From Streptomyces misionensis (GTDB lineage Bacteria > Actinomycetota > Actinomycetes > Streptomycetales > Streptomycetaceae): a stretch of DNA of 64,000 bases. Below the pieces are notes generated by a model that did not search any database, was not told where the DNA came from, and saw only the letters and a program-made list of their open reading frames with translations. The position numbers and the translations under genes were made by a program. Position 1 is the stretch's first letter. The number at the start of each line of letters is the position of its first letter. Shown here in pieces: positions 26,381 through 35,480 of this stretch. The stretch spans positions 2,062,501 through 2,126,500 of the forward strand of contig NZ_FNTD01000004.1 in the NCBI RefSeq assembly GCF_900104815.1. The letters run 5' to 3'.

Positions 26381-26421
26381 TTCCGCGCCCGTTTTCCGCG
26401 CCGTTGTTCTTTTTCCGCGCC
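26381..26421 (+). repeat. Three copies of TTCCGCGCC in the leader of a small gene
   Basis: TTCCGCGCC occurs at 26381-26389, 26394-26402 and 26413-26421 in a T-rich stretch (26380-26445) just upstream of the gene at 26464. The rest of the 272-bp gap (26192-26463) holds an AT-richer patch near 26236-26265 that may be a promoter. Confidence 0.5.
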
Positions 26422-26463
26422 CCTGTTCGTTGAGTTTTCCGTTGCGTGAGACGCGAGAGATCC

Positions 26464-26676
26464 GTGAGTGACGAGACCCCCATCTGCTCCGCCAAGGGCT
26501 GCCGTGCGGCCGCCGTGTGGGTGCTGGCCTGGAACAACCCGAAGATCCACACGCCGGAGCGGCGCAAGACGTGGCTCGCGTGCGAGGAGCACCGCGAGCA
26601 TCTGTCGCAGTTCCTCGGTGTACGGGGGTTCCTGAAGGACGTCGTCCTGCTGGGCGAGTGGGAGCGCGCCGACTGA
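26464..26676 (+). CDS. Small conserved hypothetical with putative metal-binding cysteines
   Basis: A 70-residue protein. Two cysteines in ICSAKGCRA and a third Cys-x3-His in LACEEHREHL suggest a small zinc site. The central WVLAWNNPKIHTPERRKTW part is strongly conserved in Streptomyces as I remember it. GTG 26464 was chosen over ATG 26446 because the conserved part starts there. It is convergent with moaA across 35 bp. No function known. Confidence 0.75.
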   Translation: MSDETPICSAKGCRAAAVWVLAWNNPKIHTPERRKTWLACEEHREHLSQFLGVRGFLKDVVLLGEWERAD

Positions 26677-26711
26677 ACGCCGGGCGGCGCGGCGGCGATC
26701 GAGGCCGGCCG

Positions 26712-27701
26712 TCAGCCGCCGATCGCCGACATGGGGCGGTCCGGCTGGATGAAGGACGGGTCGTCCAGTCCCGCGCCGGCCTTCTTGCCCCACATCGCGA
26801 GCCGCCAGATGCGGGCGATCTCCTCGTCGGGGGCGCCGGAGCGCAGGGCGCCGCGCAGGTCGGTCTCCTCGGTGGCGAACAGACAGGTGCGTATCTGGCC
26901 GTCGGCGGTCAGCCGGGTGCGGTCGCAGGCCGCGCAGAACGGGCGGGTGACCGAGGCGATCACACCGACCCGGTGCGGTCCGCCGTCCACCAGCCAGCGC
27001 TCGGCCGGTGCCGAGCCGCGTTCGTCGGCGCCCTCGGGGGTGAGCCGGAAGCGGGTGCGCAGGGCGGCGAGGATGTCGCCGGCGGTGACCATGCCCTCGC
27101 GCTTCCAGCCGTGCTGGGCGTCCAGGGGCATCTGCTCGATGAACCGCAGTTCGTAGTCGTGCTCGATCGCCCAGGCCAGCAGGTCGGGGGCCTCGTCCTC
27201 GTTCAGCCCCGGCATCAGTACGGTGTTGACCTTGACCGGGGTGAGTCCCGCCTGGTGGGCGGCGCGCAGTCCTTCGAGGACGTCCTTGTGCCGGTCGCGG
27301 CGGGTGAGGGCCTTGAAGACCTCGGGTCGCAGGGTGTCCAGGGAGACGTTGACCCGGTCCAGGCCGGCCGCCTTCAGTGCGGCGGCGGTGCGGCCCAGGC
27401 CGATGCCGTTGGTGGTGAGGGACGTCCGGGGCCGCGGGTCGAGGGCCGCGACGCGCTCGACGATGCCGACCAGACCGGGGCGCAGCAGTGGCTCACCGCC
27501 CGTGAACCGGACCTCCTCGACACCGAGCGTGCGCACCGCTATGTCGATCAGGCGCACGATCTCGTCGTCCGTGAGCAGGTCGGGCTTGGCCAGCCACTGC
27601 AGGCCCTCCTCGGGCATGCAGTAGGTGCAGCGCAGATTGCACCGGTCGGTCAGCGAGACCCGCAGGTCGGTGGCCACGCGGCCGTACGTGTCGATGAGCA
27701 C
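26712..27701 (-). CDS. moaA: GTP 3',8-cyclase MoaA
   Basis: A 329-residue radical SAM enzyme that starts molybdenum cofactor synthesis by converting GTP to 3',8-cyclo-GTP. The radical SAM cluster motif is C21-x3-C25-x2-C28 (CNLRCTYC), followed by GGEP. The second cluster ligands are in CAACDRTRL and the later RTC. The C-terminus ends in GG, as in MoaA where it is functionally important. The GTG at 27701 was chosen because GGGAGGGGG precedes it; an in-frame ATG at 27722 lies before that ribosome-binding site. No other moa gene is adjacent. Confidence 0.95.
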   Translation of the reverse strand: MLIDTYGRVATDLRVSLTDRCNLRCTYCMPEEGLQWLAKPDLLTDDEIVRLIDIAVRTLGVEEVRFTGGEPLLRPGLVGIVERVAALDPRPRTSLTTNGIGLGRTAAALKAAGLDRVNVSLDTLRPEVFKALTRRDRHKDVLEGLRAAHQAGLTPVKVNTVLMPGLNEDEAPDLLAWAIEHDYELRFIEQMPLDAQHGWKREGMVTAGDILAALRTRFRLTPEGADERGSAPAERWLVDGGPHRVGVIASVTRPFCAACDRTRLTADGQIRTCLFATEETDLRGALRSGAPDEEIARIWRLAMWGKKAGAGLDDPSFIQPDRPMSAIGG

Positions 27702-27854
27702 CAGGGCCCCCTCCCTCGGCATCGGCTGTGTTTCCGTGTCATCTGCGAGCCTACGTGACACCACCGACATCGACACCGGCCCGATCCCACGAGTTGACCC
27801 GCGGCCGCGTCGTAGGACCGTACAGCCCTGACGGCGTGGCCGGTCGTACGGGTC

Positions 27855-29483
27855 TCAGTGCGCGCCCGTGCCGGTCAGGGAGCGCACCTCCAGTTCCGCG
27901 TACTTGCCGGAGTCCGGCGCCTCCTTGGAGAACAGGGTGCCCAGGGCGCCCAGCAGGAACCCGACGGGGATGGAGACGATCCCGGGGTTCTCCAGCGGGA
28001 ACCAGTGGAAGTCGACGCCGGGGAACATCGAGCCGGGGCCGCCGGAGACGACCGGGGAGAACAGCACCAGGCCGACGGCGGTGACCAGGCCGCCGTAGAT
28101 CGACCACAGGGCGCCCGAGGTGGTGAACCGCTTCCAGAACAGGCTGTAGAGGATCGTCGGCAGGTTCGCGGAGGCGGCGACGGCGAAGGCGAGGGCGACC
28201 AGGCCGGCCACGTTGAGGTCGCGGGCGAGGGCGCCGAGGACGATGGAGACGGCGCCGATGCCGACGGTCGCCCAGCGGGCCGCGCCCAGTTCCTGCCGCT
28301 CGGTGGCCTGCCCCTTCTTGATGACGTTGGCGTAGATGTCGTGGGCGAAGGAGGAGGACGAGGCGAGGGTGAGGCCGGCGACGACGGCGAGGATGGTGGC
28401 GAAGGCGACGGCGGAGATGGTGGCGAGCAGGACGGCGCCCGCGTTGGAGTCGACCCCGCCGAGGTGCAGGGCGAGGAGCGGGGCCGCGGTGTTGCCCGCC
28501 TTGTTGGAGGCGATGATCTCGTCCGGCTTGATCAGCGCGGCGGCGCCGAAGCCGAGGGCGAGGGTCATCAGGTAGAAGACTCCGATCAGGCCGATGGCCC
28601 AGATGACCGACTTCCGGGCGGCCTTGGCGGTGGGCACGGTGTAGAAGCGGATCAGGATGTGCGGCAGTCCCGCGGTGCCCAGGACCAGGGCGAGGCCGAG
28701 GGAGAGGAAGTCCAGCTTGGTGGTGCCGGTGGCGCCGTACTTCAGGCCGGGCTCCAGGAACGCGCTGCCCTTGCCGCTGTTGTCGGCGGCCCGGCCGAGC
28801 AGATCGGAGACGTCGAAGTGGAACTTCAGCAGCACCAGGAAGGTCAGCAGCAGGGCGCCGATCATCAGCAGCACCGCCTTGACCATCTGCACCCAGGTGG
28901 TGCCCTTCATGCCGCCGATGGTGACGTAGAAGATCATCAGGACGCCGACCAGGGCGACGATGCCGATCTTGCCCATGTCGCCGGTGATGCCGAGCAGCAG
29001 GGAGACGAGCACGCCCGCGCCGGCCATCTGGGCGAGCAGGTAGAAGATCGACACGACGATGGTGGAGGCGCCGGCGGCCGTGCGGACCGGGCGCTGGCGC
29101 ATCCGGTAGGCGAGCACGTCGCCCATGGTGTAGCGGCCGGAGTTGCGCAGCGGCTCGGCGACCAGGAGGAGGGCGACGAGCCAGGCGACCAGGAAGCCGA
29201 TGGAGTAGAGGAAGCCGTCGTAGCCGAAGAGGGCGATGGCGCCGGCGATGCCGAGGAAGGACGCGGCGGACATGTAGTCGCCGGAGACGGCGAGGCCGTT
29301 CTGGAAGCCGGTGAACTGCCGGCCGCCCGCGTAGAAGTCGGCGGCGTCCCTGGTCTGCCGCCCGGCCCACACGGTGATGACGAGGGTGGCGACGACGAAC
29401 ACGGCGAACAGGGTGACGATCAGCGTCCGGTGCTCGCTCGCCTCGCCGGCGGCCAGCAGCACGGGGTGGGTCGCGGGGCTCAT
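27855..29483 (-). CDS. Cation/acetate symporter-like SSF transporter
   Basis: A 542-residue sodium:solute symporter-family protein with about thirteen membrane helices. FYAGGRQFTGFQNGLAVSGD and SAASFLGIAG are typical of the ActP/MctP group that takes up acetate and other monocarboxylates. The ATG at 29483 overlaps the stop of the DUF485 gene (29480-29483), which is the usual yjcH-actP arrangement. The exact substrate cannot be read from the sequence; acetate, propionate or pyruvate are candidates. Confidence 0.9.
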   Translation of the reverse strand: MSPATHPVLLAAGEASEHRTLIVTLFAVFVVATLVITVWAGRQTRDAADFYAGGRQFTGFQNGLAVSGDYMSAASFLGIAGAIALFGYDGFLYSIGFLVAWLVALLLVAEPLRNSGRYTMGDVLAYRMRQRPVRTAAGASTIVVSIFYLLAQMAGAGVLVSLLLGITGDMGKIGIVALVGVLMIFYVTIGGMKGTTWVQMVKAVLLMIGALLLTFLVLLKFHFDVSDLLGRAADNSGKGSAFLEPGLKYGATGTTKLDFLSLGLALVLGTAGLPHILIRFYTVPTAKAARKSVIWAIGLIGVFYLMTLALGFGAAALIKPDEIIASNKAGNTAAPLLALHLGGVDSNAGAVLLATISAVAFATILAVVAGLTLASSSSFAHDIYANVIKKGQATERQELGAARWATVGIGAVSIVLGALARDLNVAGLVALAFAVAASANLPTILYSLFWKRFTTSGALWSIYGGLVTAVGLVLFSPVVSGGPGSMFPGVDFHWFPLENPGIVSIPVGFLLGALGTLFSKEAPDSGKYAELEVRSLTGTGAH

Positions 29484-29836
29484 TCGGCGTCCTCCATGCG
29501 GGACTTGATGGCGGCCGCGCGCGGGTCGAGCCGGGCGGCGGCGTGGCGGGCGTACCACCAGGCGATGAGGAAGGTGGTGAGGAACTGGGCGAGGCCGAGG
29601 ACCAGGGCGACGTTGACGTTCCCGGCGACCTTGGTGGCCATGAAGCCGCCCGCGTAGTTGGACAGCAGCACGTACAGCAGGTACCAGGCGATGAAGGCGG
29701 CGGTCAGCGGGAAGGCGAACGAGCGGTGCGCACGGCGCAGTTCGCGGAAGTCCGCGCTCTGCTGGACCTCGGTGAACTCCTCGGTGGCGGGACGGGGGGT
29801 CCCCGGTGTCGCGGGGGGCGGTGTCTCGGTGGCCAC
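29480..29836 (-). CDS. DUF485 (YjcH-like) membrane protein
   Basis: A 118-residue protein with a Thr/Pro-rich N-terminal arm, then the DUF485 core: RELRRAHRSFAFPLTAAF, a first helix, a loop, and a second helix, ending in a charged tail. In other bacteria yjcH precedes actP and the product is thought to assist the symporter. GTG 29836 has GAGGAG upstream. It is translationally coupled to the symporter gene. The 278-bp gap to the divergent subtilase gene carries the promoter region. Confidence 0.88.
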   Translation of the reverse strand: MATETPPPATPGTPRPATEEFTEVQQSADFRELRRAHRSFAFPLTAAFIAWYLLYVLLSNYAGGFMATKVAGNVNVALVLGLAQFLTTFLIAWWYARHAAARLDPRAAAIKSRMEDAE

Positions 29837-30114
29837 GGTGTCTCCTCGCGGATGCGGATGAGGTGGGGCGTGCAGGCCGGCCGCTCGATGGTGCTGGCGC
29901 GCCGCGCCCAGATCCACGGCGCCACGCGCGAGCCGACCCAAGTGCCCCTGAATTTGCCCGCAACCGATCTGATTGAGTCATTGCCAACTCATTGCTGATC
30001 GCTGAGAGAACGGGTTAGGTTCCGGCTGCACGCCACTCGTCATGCACCTGCCCGAGCACCGATCGTGTCCCGGGCGGGTTCCGTCGTTCCGTATCCGGAT
30101 GTTGTGGAGGATCC

Positions 30115-31647
30115 ATGGCCCAGTTGCGCCCCAGACGCCGACTCGCGCTCGCGGTGCCGGTCGTGCTGTCGCTGACCGCCTCGCTCGGCTTCCTGCCCTC
30201 GGCCGCCACGGCCGCACCCGTCGCGGCGGCACCCGCGAAGGCGGAGGCGGCGGACGGGCCGAACCTGTCGTACGTGGTCAACACCCGCACGGACCGCCGT
30301 ACGCTGGAGTCGGTGCGCCGGGAGATCACGCGCAACGGCGGCACCCTGGTGGCCGGTTACGACCGGATCGGCGTCCTGGTCGCGCACTCCGCCAAGGCGG
30401 ACTTCGCCCGGCTGATGCGCGCGGTGCCCGGGGTGGACTCGGCCGGTGCCACGCGCACCGCCCCGCTGGCCGCCTCCTCCACCATGGACCTGGGCACGCC
30501 CAAGGCGCTGAGCGGCGCTCAGATGGCCGCGGCGGGCGCGGCGGCGACCGGGGGCGAGGACCCGCTGGAGCCGCTCCAGTGGGACCTGCCGGCCATCAAG
30601 GCGGACAAGGCGCACGAGAAGACCCTGGGCAGCCCCGATGTCACGGTCGCGGTCATCGACACCGGCGTGGACGACACCCACCCCGACATCGCGCCCAACT
30701 TCGACCGGGCCGCCTCCGTCAACTGCGTCTCGGGCAAGCCGGACACCACCGACGGCGCCTGGCGGCCCGGCGCCGCGGAGAGCCCGCACGGCACCCACGT
30801 CGCGGGGGAGATCGCGGCCGCGAAGAACGGCGTCGGCATGACGGGCGTGGCGCCGGGCGTGAAGGTGGCCGGCATCAAGGTGGCCAACCCCGACGGGTAC
30901 TTCTACGCCGAGTCCGTGGTCTGCGGCTTCGTGTGGGCCGCCGAGCACCACGTGGACGTGACCAACAACAGCTATTACACCGACCCCTGGTACTTCAACT
31001 GCGTCACCGACCCGGACCAGAAGGCGCTCGTGGACGCCGTCGAGCGGGCCTCGCGGTACGCGGAGAAGCGGGGCGCGGTCAACATAGCGGCGGCGGGCAA
31101 CGAGAAGTACGACCTGGCCGCCGGCTCGATCACCGACCCCGCCTCGCCGAACGACGGCACCCCGTCGTCCCGTGTGGTCGACAAGCGCCGGTGCTTCGAC
31201 ATCCCGACCGAGCTGCCGGGCGTCGTGACCGTCGCGGCGACCGGCGCCAAGGGGCTGAAGTCGTCGTACTCCAACTACGGTCTCGGCGTCGTCGACATCG
31301 CCGCGCCCGGCGGTGACTCGACGGTGTACCAGCAGCCCGCGCCCCCGGCGACCAGCGGTCTCATCCTGGGGACGCTGCCGGGCGGCAAGTGGGGCTACAT
31401 GGCCGGCACCTCCATGGCGACCCCGCACGTGGCCGGTGTTGCAGCATTGATCAAGTCAACCCATCCGCATGCCTCCCCCGCGCTGGTCAAGGCCCTGCTG
31501 TACGCGGAGGCCGACGCCACGCCGTGCGCGAACCCGTACGACATCAACGGTGACGGCAAGGTCGACGCGGTCTGCGAGGGCCCGAAGAACCGCAACGGCT
31601 TCTACGGCCGCGGCATGGCCGACGCGCTGGACGCGGTGACCAGGTAG
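30115..31647 (+). CDS. Secreted S8-family serine peptidase (subtilase)
   Basis: A 510-residue secreted protease. A signal peptide covers about 1-33, a prodomain-like region about 50-155 ([19 protein letters not shown] ... [10 protein letters not shown]), and the catalytic domain about 170-505. The triad is D182 (AVIDTGVD), H225 (HGTHVAG) and S433 ([11 protein letters not shown]); N329 in AAAGNE is the oxyanion residue. The C-terminal INGDGKVDA segment looks like a calcium-binding loop. No cell-wall anchor is seen, so it is probably released. A patch of AT-rich, rare-looking codons directly follows the catalytic serine. Confidence 0.93.
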   Translation: MAQLRPRRRLALAVPVVLSLTASLGFLPSAATAAPVAAAPAKAEAADGPNLSYVVNTRTDRRTLESVRREITRNGGTLVAGYDRIGVLVAHSAKADFARLMRAVPGVDSAGATRTAPLAASSTMDLGTPKALSGAQMAAAGAAATGGEDPLEPLQWDLPAIKADKAHEKTLGSPDVTVAVIDTGVDDTHPDIAPNFDRAASVNCVSGKPDTTDGAWRPGAAESPHGTHVAGEIAAAKNGVGMTGVAPGVKVAGIKVANPDGYFYAESVVCGFVWAAEHHVDVTNNSYYTDPWYFNCVTDPDQKALVDAVERASRYAEKRGAVNIAAAGNEKYDLAAGSITDPASPNDGTPSSRVVDKRRCFDIPTELPGVVTVAATGAKGLKSSYSNYGLGVVDIAAPGGDSTVYQQPAPPATSGLILGTLPGGKWGYMAGTSMATPHVAGVAALIKSTHPHASPALVKALLYAEADATPCANPYDINGDGKVDAVCEGPKNRNGFYGRGMADALDAVTR

Positions 31648-31660
31648 CGCCCGGGTGCGG

Positions 31661-31709
31661 GCGGGCGGGCCGGGGCCGTGCTCCATGGCGGCACACCCCG
31701 GCCGCCCGC
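31661..31709 (+). terminator. Putative terminator hairpin after the subtilase gene
   Basis: A GC-rich stem with one bulged G (31661-31675 with 31696-31709) and a 20-nt loop. There is no T tract, so it is only a likely terminator. Confidence 0.45.
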
Positions 31710-31740
31710 TCGCACGTCGACGGCACCTCACCTCATCAGG

Positions 31741-31753
31741 TTGATTGAATCAA
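31741..31753. promoter_or_regulatory. Palindrome TTGATT-G-AATCAA before the CoA-transferase gene
   Basis: A 6-1-6 inverted repeat in an AT-rich patch 18 bp upstream of the start codon at 31771. A related sequence (CTGATTGAGTCAT, 29969-29981) lies in the intergenic region upstream of the subtilase gene. It may be an operator; no regulator gene is adjacent. Confidence 0.45.
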
Positions 31754-31770
31754 TAATGCATAGTGCAGTC

Positions 31771-33150
31771 ATGACAGATATCGCGTTCGCGTGGACTGCA
31801 CTGGGCGGCGACCCCGCCCTCGTCTCCCGGGTGACCACGATCGAGCGGCCCGGCGCCCTGCCGGCCCGGCTCCCGGTACGAAAGCTGGCGCGCGCGTGCG
31901 TCGGCGCCTGCGCCCTGGCCGCCGCCGAGCTGGGGGCCCACCGGACCGGGCGCGCCGAGGTGCCCGGCGTCCGGGTGGACGACGGCGCGGTGGCGGCCGC
32001 GTTCCACAGCGAGCGGCTGGTCCGGGTGGACGGGCGGGCACCGGTCTCCTTCGCGCCGCTGTCGCGGTTCTGGCGCACGGCCGACGGGTGGGTGCGCACC
32101 CATGCCAACTACCCGCACCACCGGGCCCGGTTGCTCGACGCGCTGTCCCTCCCGCCGGACGCCTCGCCCGAGGACGTGGCCGCCCGGCTCGCCGACCGCC
32201 GCGCCCTGGAGACCGAGGCGGCCGTCAACGACGCCGGCGGCCTCGCGGTGGCCCTGCGCGACCCCGGTCGGTGGCGGGCGACCGAGCAGGCCGCCGAGGT
32301 CGCCGCCCGGCCCCTGGTGGAGCGGGTCCGCCTCGACAGCGCCCCCGCGCGCGTGCTCCCGCCCCTGGACCCCGCGGCCGCTCCCCTGCTGCCCGCCGCC
32401 GGGCTGCGGGTCCTGGACCTGACCCGGGTCCTGGCGGGCCCGGTCGCCACCCGTGCCCTCGGCCTGCTGGGCGCCGACGTGCTGCGCCTGGACGCGCCCT
32501 GGCTGCCCGAACTCCCCGACCAGCACGCCGACACGGGCTTCGGCAAGCGGTCCGCGACCCTCGACCTGGCCGTCGACCGGGACGCCTTCGAGGAGCTGCT
32601 GGCCGCGGCGGACGTCGTGGTCACCGGCTACCGTCCCGGCGCGCTCGACCGCTTCGGCCTCTCCCCCGAGGCCCTGGCGGAGCGGCGGCCCGGCCTGGTG
32701 GTGGCGCAGGTGTCGGCGTGGGGCGCGTACGGTCCCTGGGCCGGGCGGCGCGGCTTCGACAGCCTGGTGCAGGTGGCGACGGGCATCGCGACGACCGAGG
32801 GCTCGGCCGGACAGCCCGGCGCGCTGCCCGCGCAGGCCCTGGACCACGGCACCGGCTATCTGCTGGCGGGGGCCGTGCTGCGGGCGCTGACCGAGCAGTC
32901 GTACGACGGCGGCAGCCGCTCGGTGCGGCTCGCGCTGGCCCGCACGGCGCTCTGGCTGACGGACGGGATCGAGCCGGACCGGGGGACGGACGGCACGCCG
33001 TACGACACGCCGGACCCCTGGCTCGCCGAGACGGACAGCCCCCTCGGGCGGCTGCGGTACGCCCTGCCCGCGGTGGACTTCACGGGCGGGCCGGCCACGT
33101 GGGCCCGTCCCCCGGTGCCGTGGGGCACGCAGCGGGCCGTCTGGGCGTGA
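31771..33150 (+). CDS. CaiB/BaiF-type (class III) CoA-transferase family protein
   Basis: A 459-residue protein built of two CaiB-like halves. The C-terminal half is the better conserved: LRVLDLTRVLAGPVATRALGLLGADVLRL, then VVVTGYRPGALDRFGLSPE and RGFDSLVQVATGI, where the Asp may correspond to the catalytic Asp of the family. The first 200 residues are more divergent and partly degenerate. Class III enzymes exchange CoA between acyl groups. ATG 31771 was chosen; ATG 31756 is an alternative, and neither has a clear ribosome-binding site. No fatty-acid or carnitine gene is adjacent, so the acyl substrate is unknown. Confidence 0.8.
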   Translation: MTDIAFAWTALGGDPALVSRVTTIERPGALPARLPVRKLARACVGACALAAAELGAHRTGRAEVPGVRVDDGAVAAAFHSERLVRVDGRAPVSFAPLSRFWRTADGWVRTHANYPHHRARLLDALSLPPDASPEDVAARLADRRALETEAAVNDAGGLAVALRDPGRWRATEQAAEVAARPLVERVRLDSAPARVLPPLDPAAAPLLPAAGLRVLDLTRVLAGPVATRALGLLGADVLRLDAPWLPELPDQHADTGFGKRSATLDLAVDRDAFEELLAAADVVVTGYRPGALDRFGLSPEALAERRPGLVVAQVSAWGAYGPWAGRRGFDSLVQVATGIATTEGSAGQPGALPAQALDHGTGYLLAGAVLRALTEQSYDGGSRSVRLALARTALWLTDGIEPDRGTDGTPYDTPDPWLAETDSPLGRLRYALPAVDFTGGPATWARPPVPWGTQRAVWA

Positions 33151-33174
33151 GACCGGTCCCGGGCGGCCGGACGG

Positions 33175-33897
33175 TCAGACGCCGACCGCGCCCAGGGCGC
33201 TGCCCGCCGCGTAGGTGACCGCCATCGCCAGCGCGCCGCCGACCACGTTGCGCACCACCGCCCGCCGAGGGGCGGCGGCGCCGAGGCGGGCGCTGGTCCA
33301 GCCGGTCAGCACCAGCGCGGCCAGCACGGAGACCACGGTCACCGGCAGCCGCCAGCCGGCCGGTGGCAGCACGATGGCCAGCAGGGGGAGCAGGGCGCCC
33401 ACGGTGAAGGCCAGGAAGCTCGCCCAGGCCGCGTGCCAGGGGTTGGTCAGCTCGTCGGGGTTGATGCCCAGTTCCACGCTGGCGTGGGCCCGCAGCGCGT
33501 CCCGCTCGGTGAGCTGCTCGGCGGCCTCCCGGGCCACCTCGCGGGACAGGCCGCGCTCCTGGAGCAGCTCGGTCAGCTCCCGCAGTTCGGCCTCGGGCTG
33601 CTCGCGCAGCTCCCGTTTCTCCACGGCCAGCGCGGCCAGCTCGGAGTCGCGCTGGGTGGAGACGGAGACGTACTCGCCGGCCGCCATGGACATCGACCCG
33701 GCGAGCAGTCCGGCCAGTCCGGCGGTGAGCAGGGCGGACCGGCTCTGGGTCGCCCCGGCCACGCCGACGACGAGTCCCGCGGTGGAGACGATGCCGTCGT
33801 TCGCGCCGAGCACTGCGGCGCGCAGCCAGTTCAGCCGCGAGCCGAGCGCGCCGCCGTGGTTCTCGTCATGGGTCGGTTCCGTCACAGCAGCGAGCAT
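33175..33897 (-). CDS. VIT1/CCC1-family transporter
   Basis: A 240-residue membrane protein of the VIT1/CCC1 group, which moves iron or manganese. Two N-terminal helices contain the signature LGANDGIVSTAGLVVGVAGA and GSMSMAAGEYVSVSTQRD. A charged cytoplasmic region (about 85-150) is followed by three further helices. The charged loop, rich in Glu and Arg, resembles the metal-binding domain of VIT1 proteins. ATG 33897 has GGGGAG close upstream; GTG 33885 is an alternative. It is convergent with the CoA-transferase gene and divergent from the exonuclease gene. Confidence 0.9.
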   Translation of the reverse strand: MLAAVTEPTHDENHGGALGSRLNWLRAAVLGANDGIVSTAGLVVGVAGATQSRSALLTAGLAGLLAGSMSMAAGEYVSVSTQRDSELAALAVEKRELREQPEAELRELTELLQERGLSREVAREAAEQLTERDALRAHASVELGINPDELTNPWHAAWASFLAFTVGALLPLLAIVLPPAGWRLPVTVVSVLAALVLTGWTSARLGAAAPRRAVVRNVVGGALAMAVTYAAGSALGAVGV

Positions 33898-34062
33898 CGC
33901 ACTCCCCGGGGCGTCCGTGCCGCACCAGCGCCTCGGGAGCGACAACAGGCCCCGCGAAAAAGGGACATTCGGCAGGTACACGGACTGGTCGGGCACCGGG
34001 AGCGGTGCCCGACCGGCCCTGCGGGGCCGGATTGTCGGTCATGGCCCGTATCCTCAGTGACC

Positions 34063-35046
34063 ATGCTCGAAGACCGTGCGACCGCAGTGTCCTCCCCCAC
34101 CCGGTGGCCGGCCGCGTATCCCCAGGGATACGCGGTCGTTGACGTGGAGACCACCGGCCTGGCCCGGCACGACCGGATCATCTCCGCCGCCGTCTACCGG
34201 CTGGACGCGCGCGGCGAGGTCGAGGACCACTGGTACACGCTGGTCAACCCGGAGCGCGATCCGGGGCCCGTGTGGATACACGGCCTGACGAGCGACGTGC
34301 TGGAGGGCGCGCCCGTCTTCGCGGACATCGCCGAGGAGTTCGCGGCCCGGCTGGACGGCCGGGTGCTCGTCGCGCACAACGCCGTCTTCGACTGGCAGAT
34401 GATCGCGCGCGAGTACGCGCGCGCCGAACGCCGGGCCCCGGTGCGTCAACGGCTGTGCACCATCGCGCTCTCGAAGGAGCTGGGGCTGCCGCTGCCCAAC
34501 CACAAGCTGGAGTCCCTCGCGGCGCACTTCGGCGTGGTGCAGCAGCGCGCGCACCACGCGCTGGACGACGCGCGGGTGCTGGCGGAGGCGTTCCGGCCCA
34601 GCCTGCTGGCCGCGGCGGCGGGCGGCGTACGGCTGCCGCTGCTGGAGTGCCGCCCGCTGACGGAGTGGTCGGACCAGCCGGTGCCCCGGCAGGCGGCCGG
34701 GGGCTACGGCGGCTACCGGCCCGGCAGTTGGCGCCCCTCTCGCAAAAGGCCCGCATGCCCCTATCCCAACCCGGGCCGCTACGAAGACGGCAAACGCCTC
34801 AAACAGGGCATGCGGGTGGCGTTCTCGGGTGACACCTCGGTCGAGCGGGAGCTGCTGGAGGACCGGGCGACCGAGTGCGGGCTGCACGTGGCGTCCAGCG
34901 TCTCCCGGCTGACCAGCCTGCTGGTGACCAACGACCCGGACTCGGGCACCTCCAAGACGGTGAAGGCGCGGCAGTTCGGCACCCCGATCATGGACGAGGC
35001 CGCGTTCGGACAGCTGCTGAGGGACGTCGAGCCCGCGGACGAGTGA
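34063..35046 (+). CDS. DEDDh 3'-5' exonuclease with C-terminal BRCT-like domain
   Basis: A 327-residue protein. The N-terminal exonuclease domain (about 20-190) has the DEDDh residues: D27 and E29 in VDVETTG, a middle Asp in HNAVFDW, and HHALDDARV. The C-terminal 80 residues (MRVAFSGDTSVERELLEDRATECG ... SLLVTNDPDSGTSKTVKARQFG) read like a BRCT domain as in DNA ligase and replication factor C. The combination suggests a DNA-repair or proofreading role with phosphoprotein or DNA-end binding. ATG 34063 was chosen because it begins a plausible N-terminus. Confidence 0.88.
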   Translation: MLEDRATAVSSPTRWPAAYPQGYAVVDVETTGLARHDRIISAAVYRLDARGEVEDHWYTLVNPERDPGPVWIHGLTSDVLEGAPVFADIAEEFAARLDGRVLVAHNAVFDWQMIAREYARAERRAPVRQRLCTIALSKELGLPLPNHKLESLAAHFGVVQQRAHHALDDARVLAEAFRPSLLAAAAGGVRLPLLECRPLTEWSDQPVPRQAAGGYGGYRPGSWRPSRKRPACPYPNPGRYEDGKRLKQGMRVAFSGDTSVERELLEDRATECGLHVASSVSRLTSLLVTNDPDSGTSKTVKARQFGTPIMDEAAFGQLLRDVEPADE

Positions 35047-35169
35047 CACCGGGCCCGGAAGCGGAGGGCACCGGCCTCACGGACGGGTGATCGTCCGGAC
35101 GAGTGGTTGACGCACGACTCACCCGGCGCCGGCTCGCCCGCGCACCCGCGACGGCCCACCCTGTGGCGC

Positions 35170-35403
35170 ATGGCGAGATGCGAAGTTTGCGGCAATGACT
35201 ACGGAATGACCTTCGAGGTCCACGCCCAGGGCGCGGTCCACGTCTTCGACTGCTTCTCCTGCGCGATCCACCGCATGGCCCCGATCTGCGAGCACTGCCG
35301 GGTGCAGATCATCGGACAGGGCGTGGAGGTGGACGGCCACTGGTTCTGCGGCGCGCACTGCGCCCGCGCGGAGGGGCGCACGGGGGTCGTCGACCGGGTG
35401 TGA
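35170..35403 (+). CDS. Small Cys-rich putative zinc-ribbon protein
   Basis: A 77-residue protein with four cysteine pairs: CEVC, CFSC, CEHC and CGAHC, the arrangement expected for two zinc ribbons or a metallothionein-like fold. Three His residues (in HVFDC, AIHRM and GHWFC) could be further ligands. ATG 35170 was chosen because the Cys-rich part starts there; an upstream ATG at 35107 adds an unstructured-looking arm. It lies 123 bp downstream of the exonuclease gene on the same strand. Function unknown. Confidence 0.78.
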   Translation: MARCEVCGNDYGMTFEVHAQGAVHVFDCFSCAIHRMAPICEHCRVQIIGQGVEVDGHWFCGAHCARAEGRTGVVDRV

Positions 35404-35480
35404 CCTGAGGGCCGTACGACACCCGGGGTGACCCGGTACCCGCCTGAATGCACCCCACGGCCCGGATGTACCGTCGTGGG

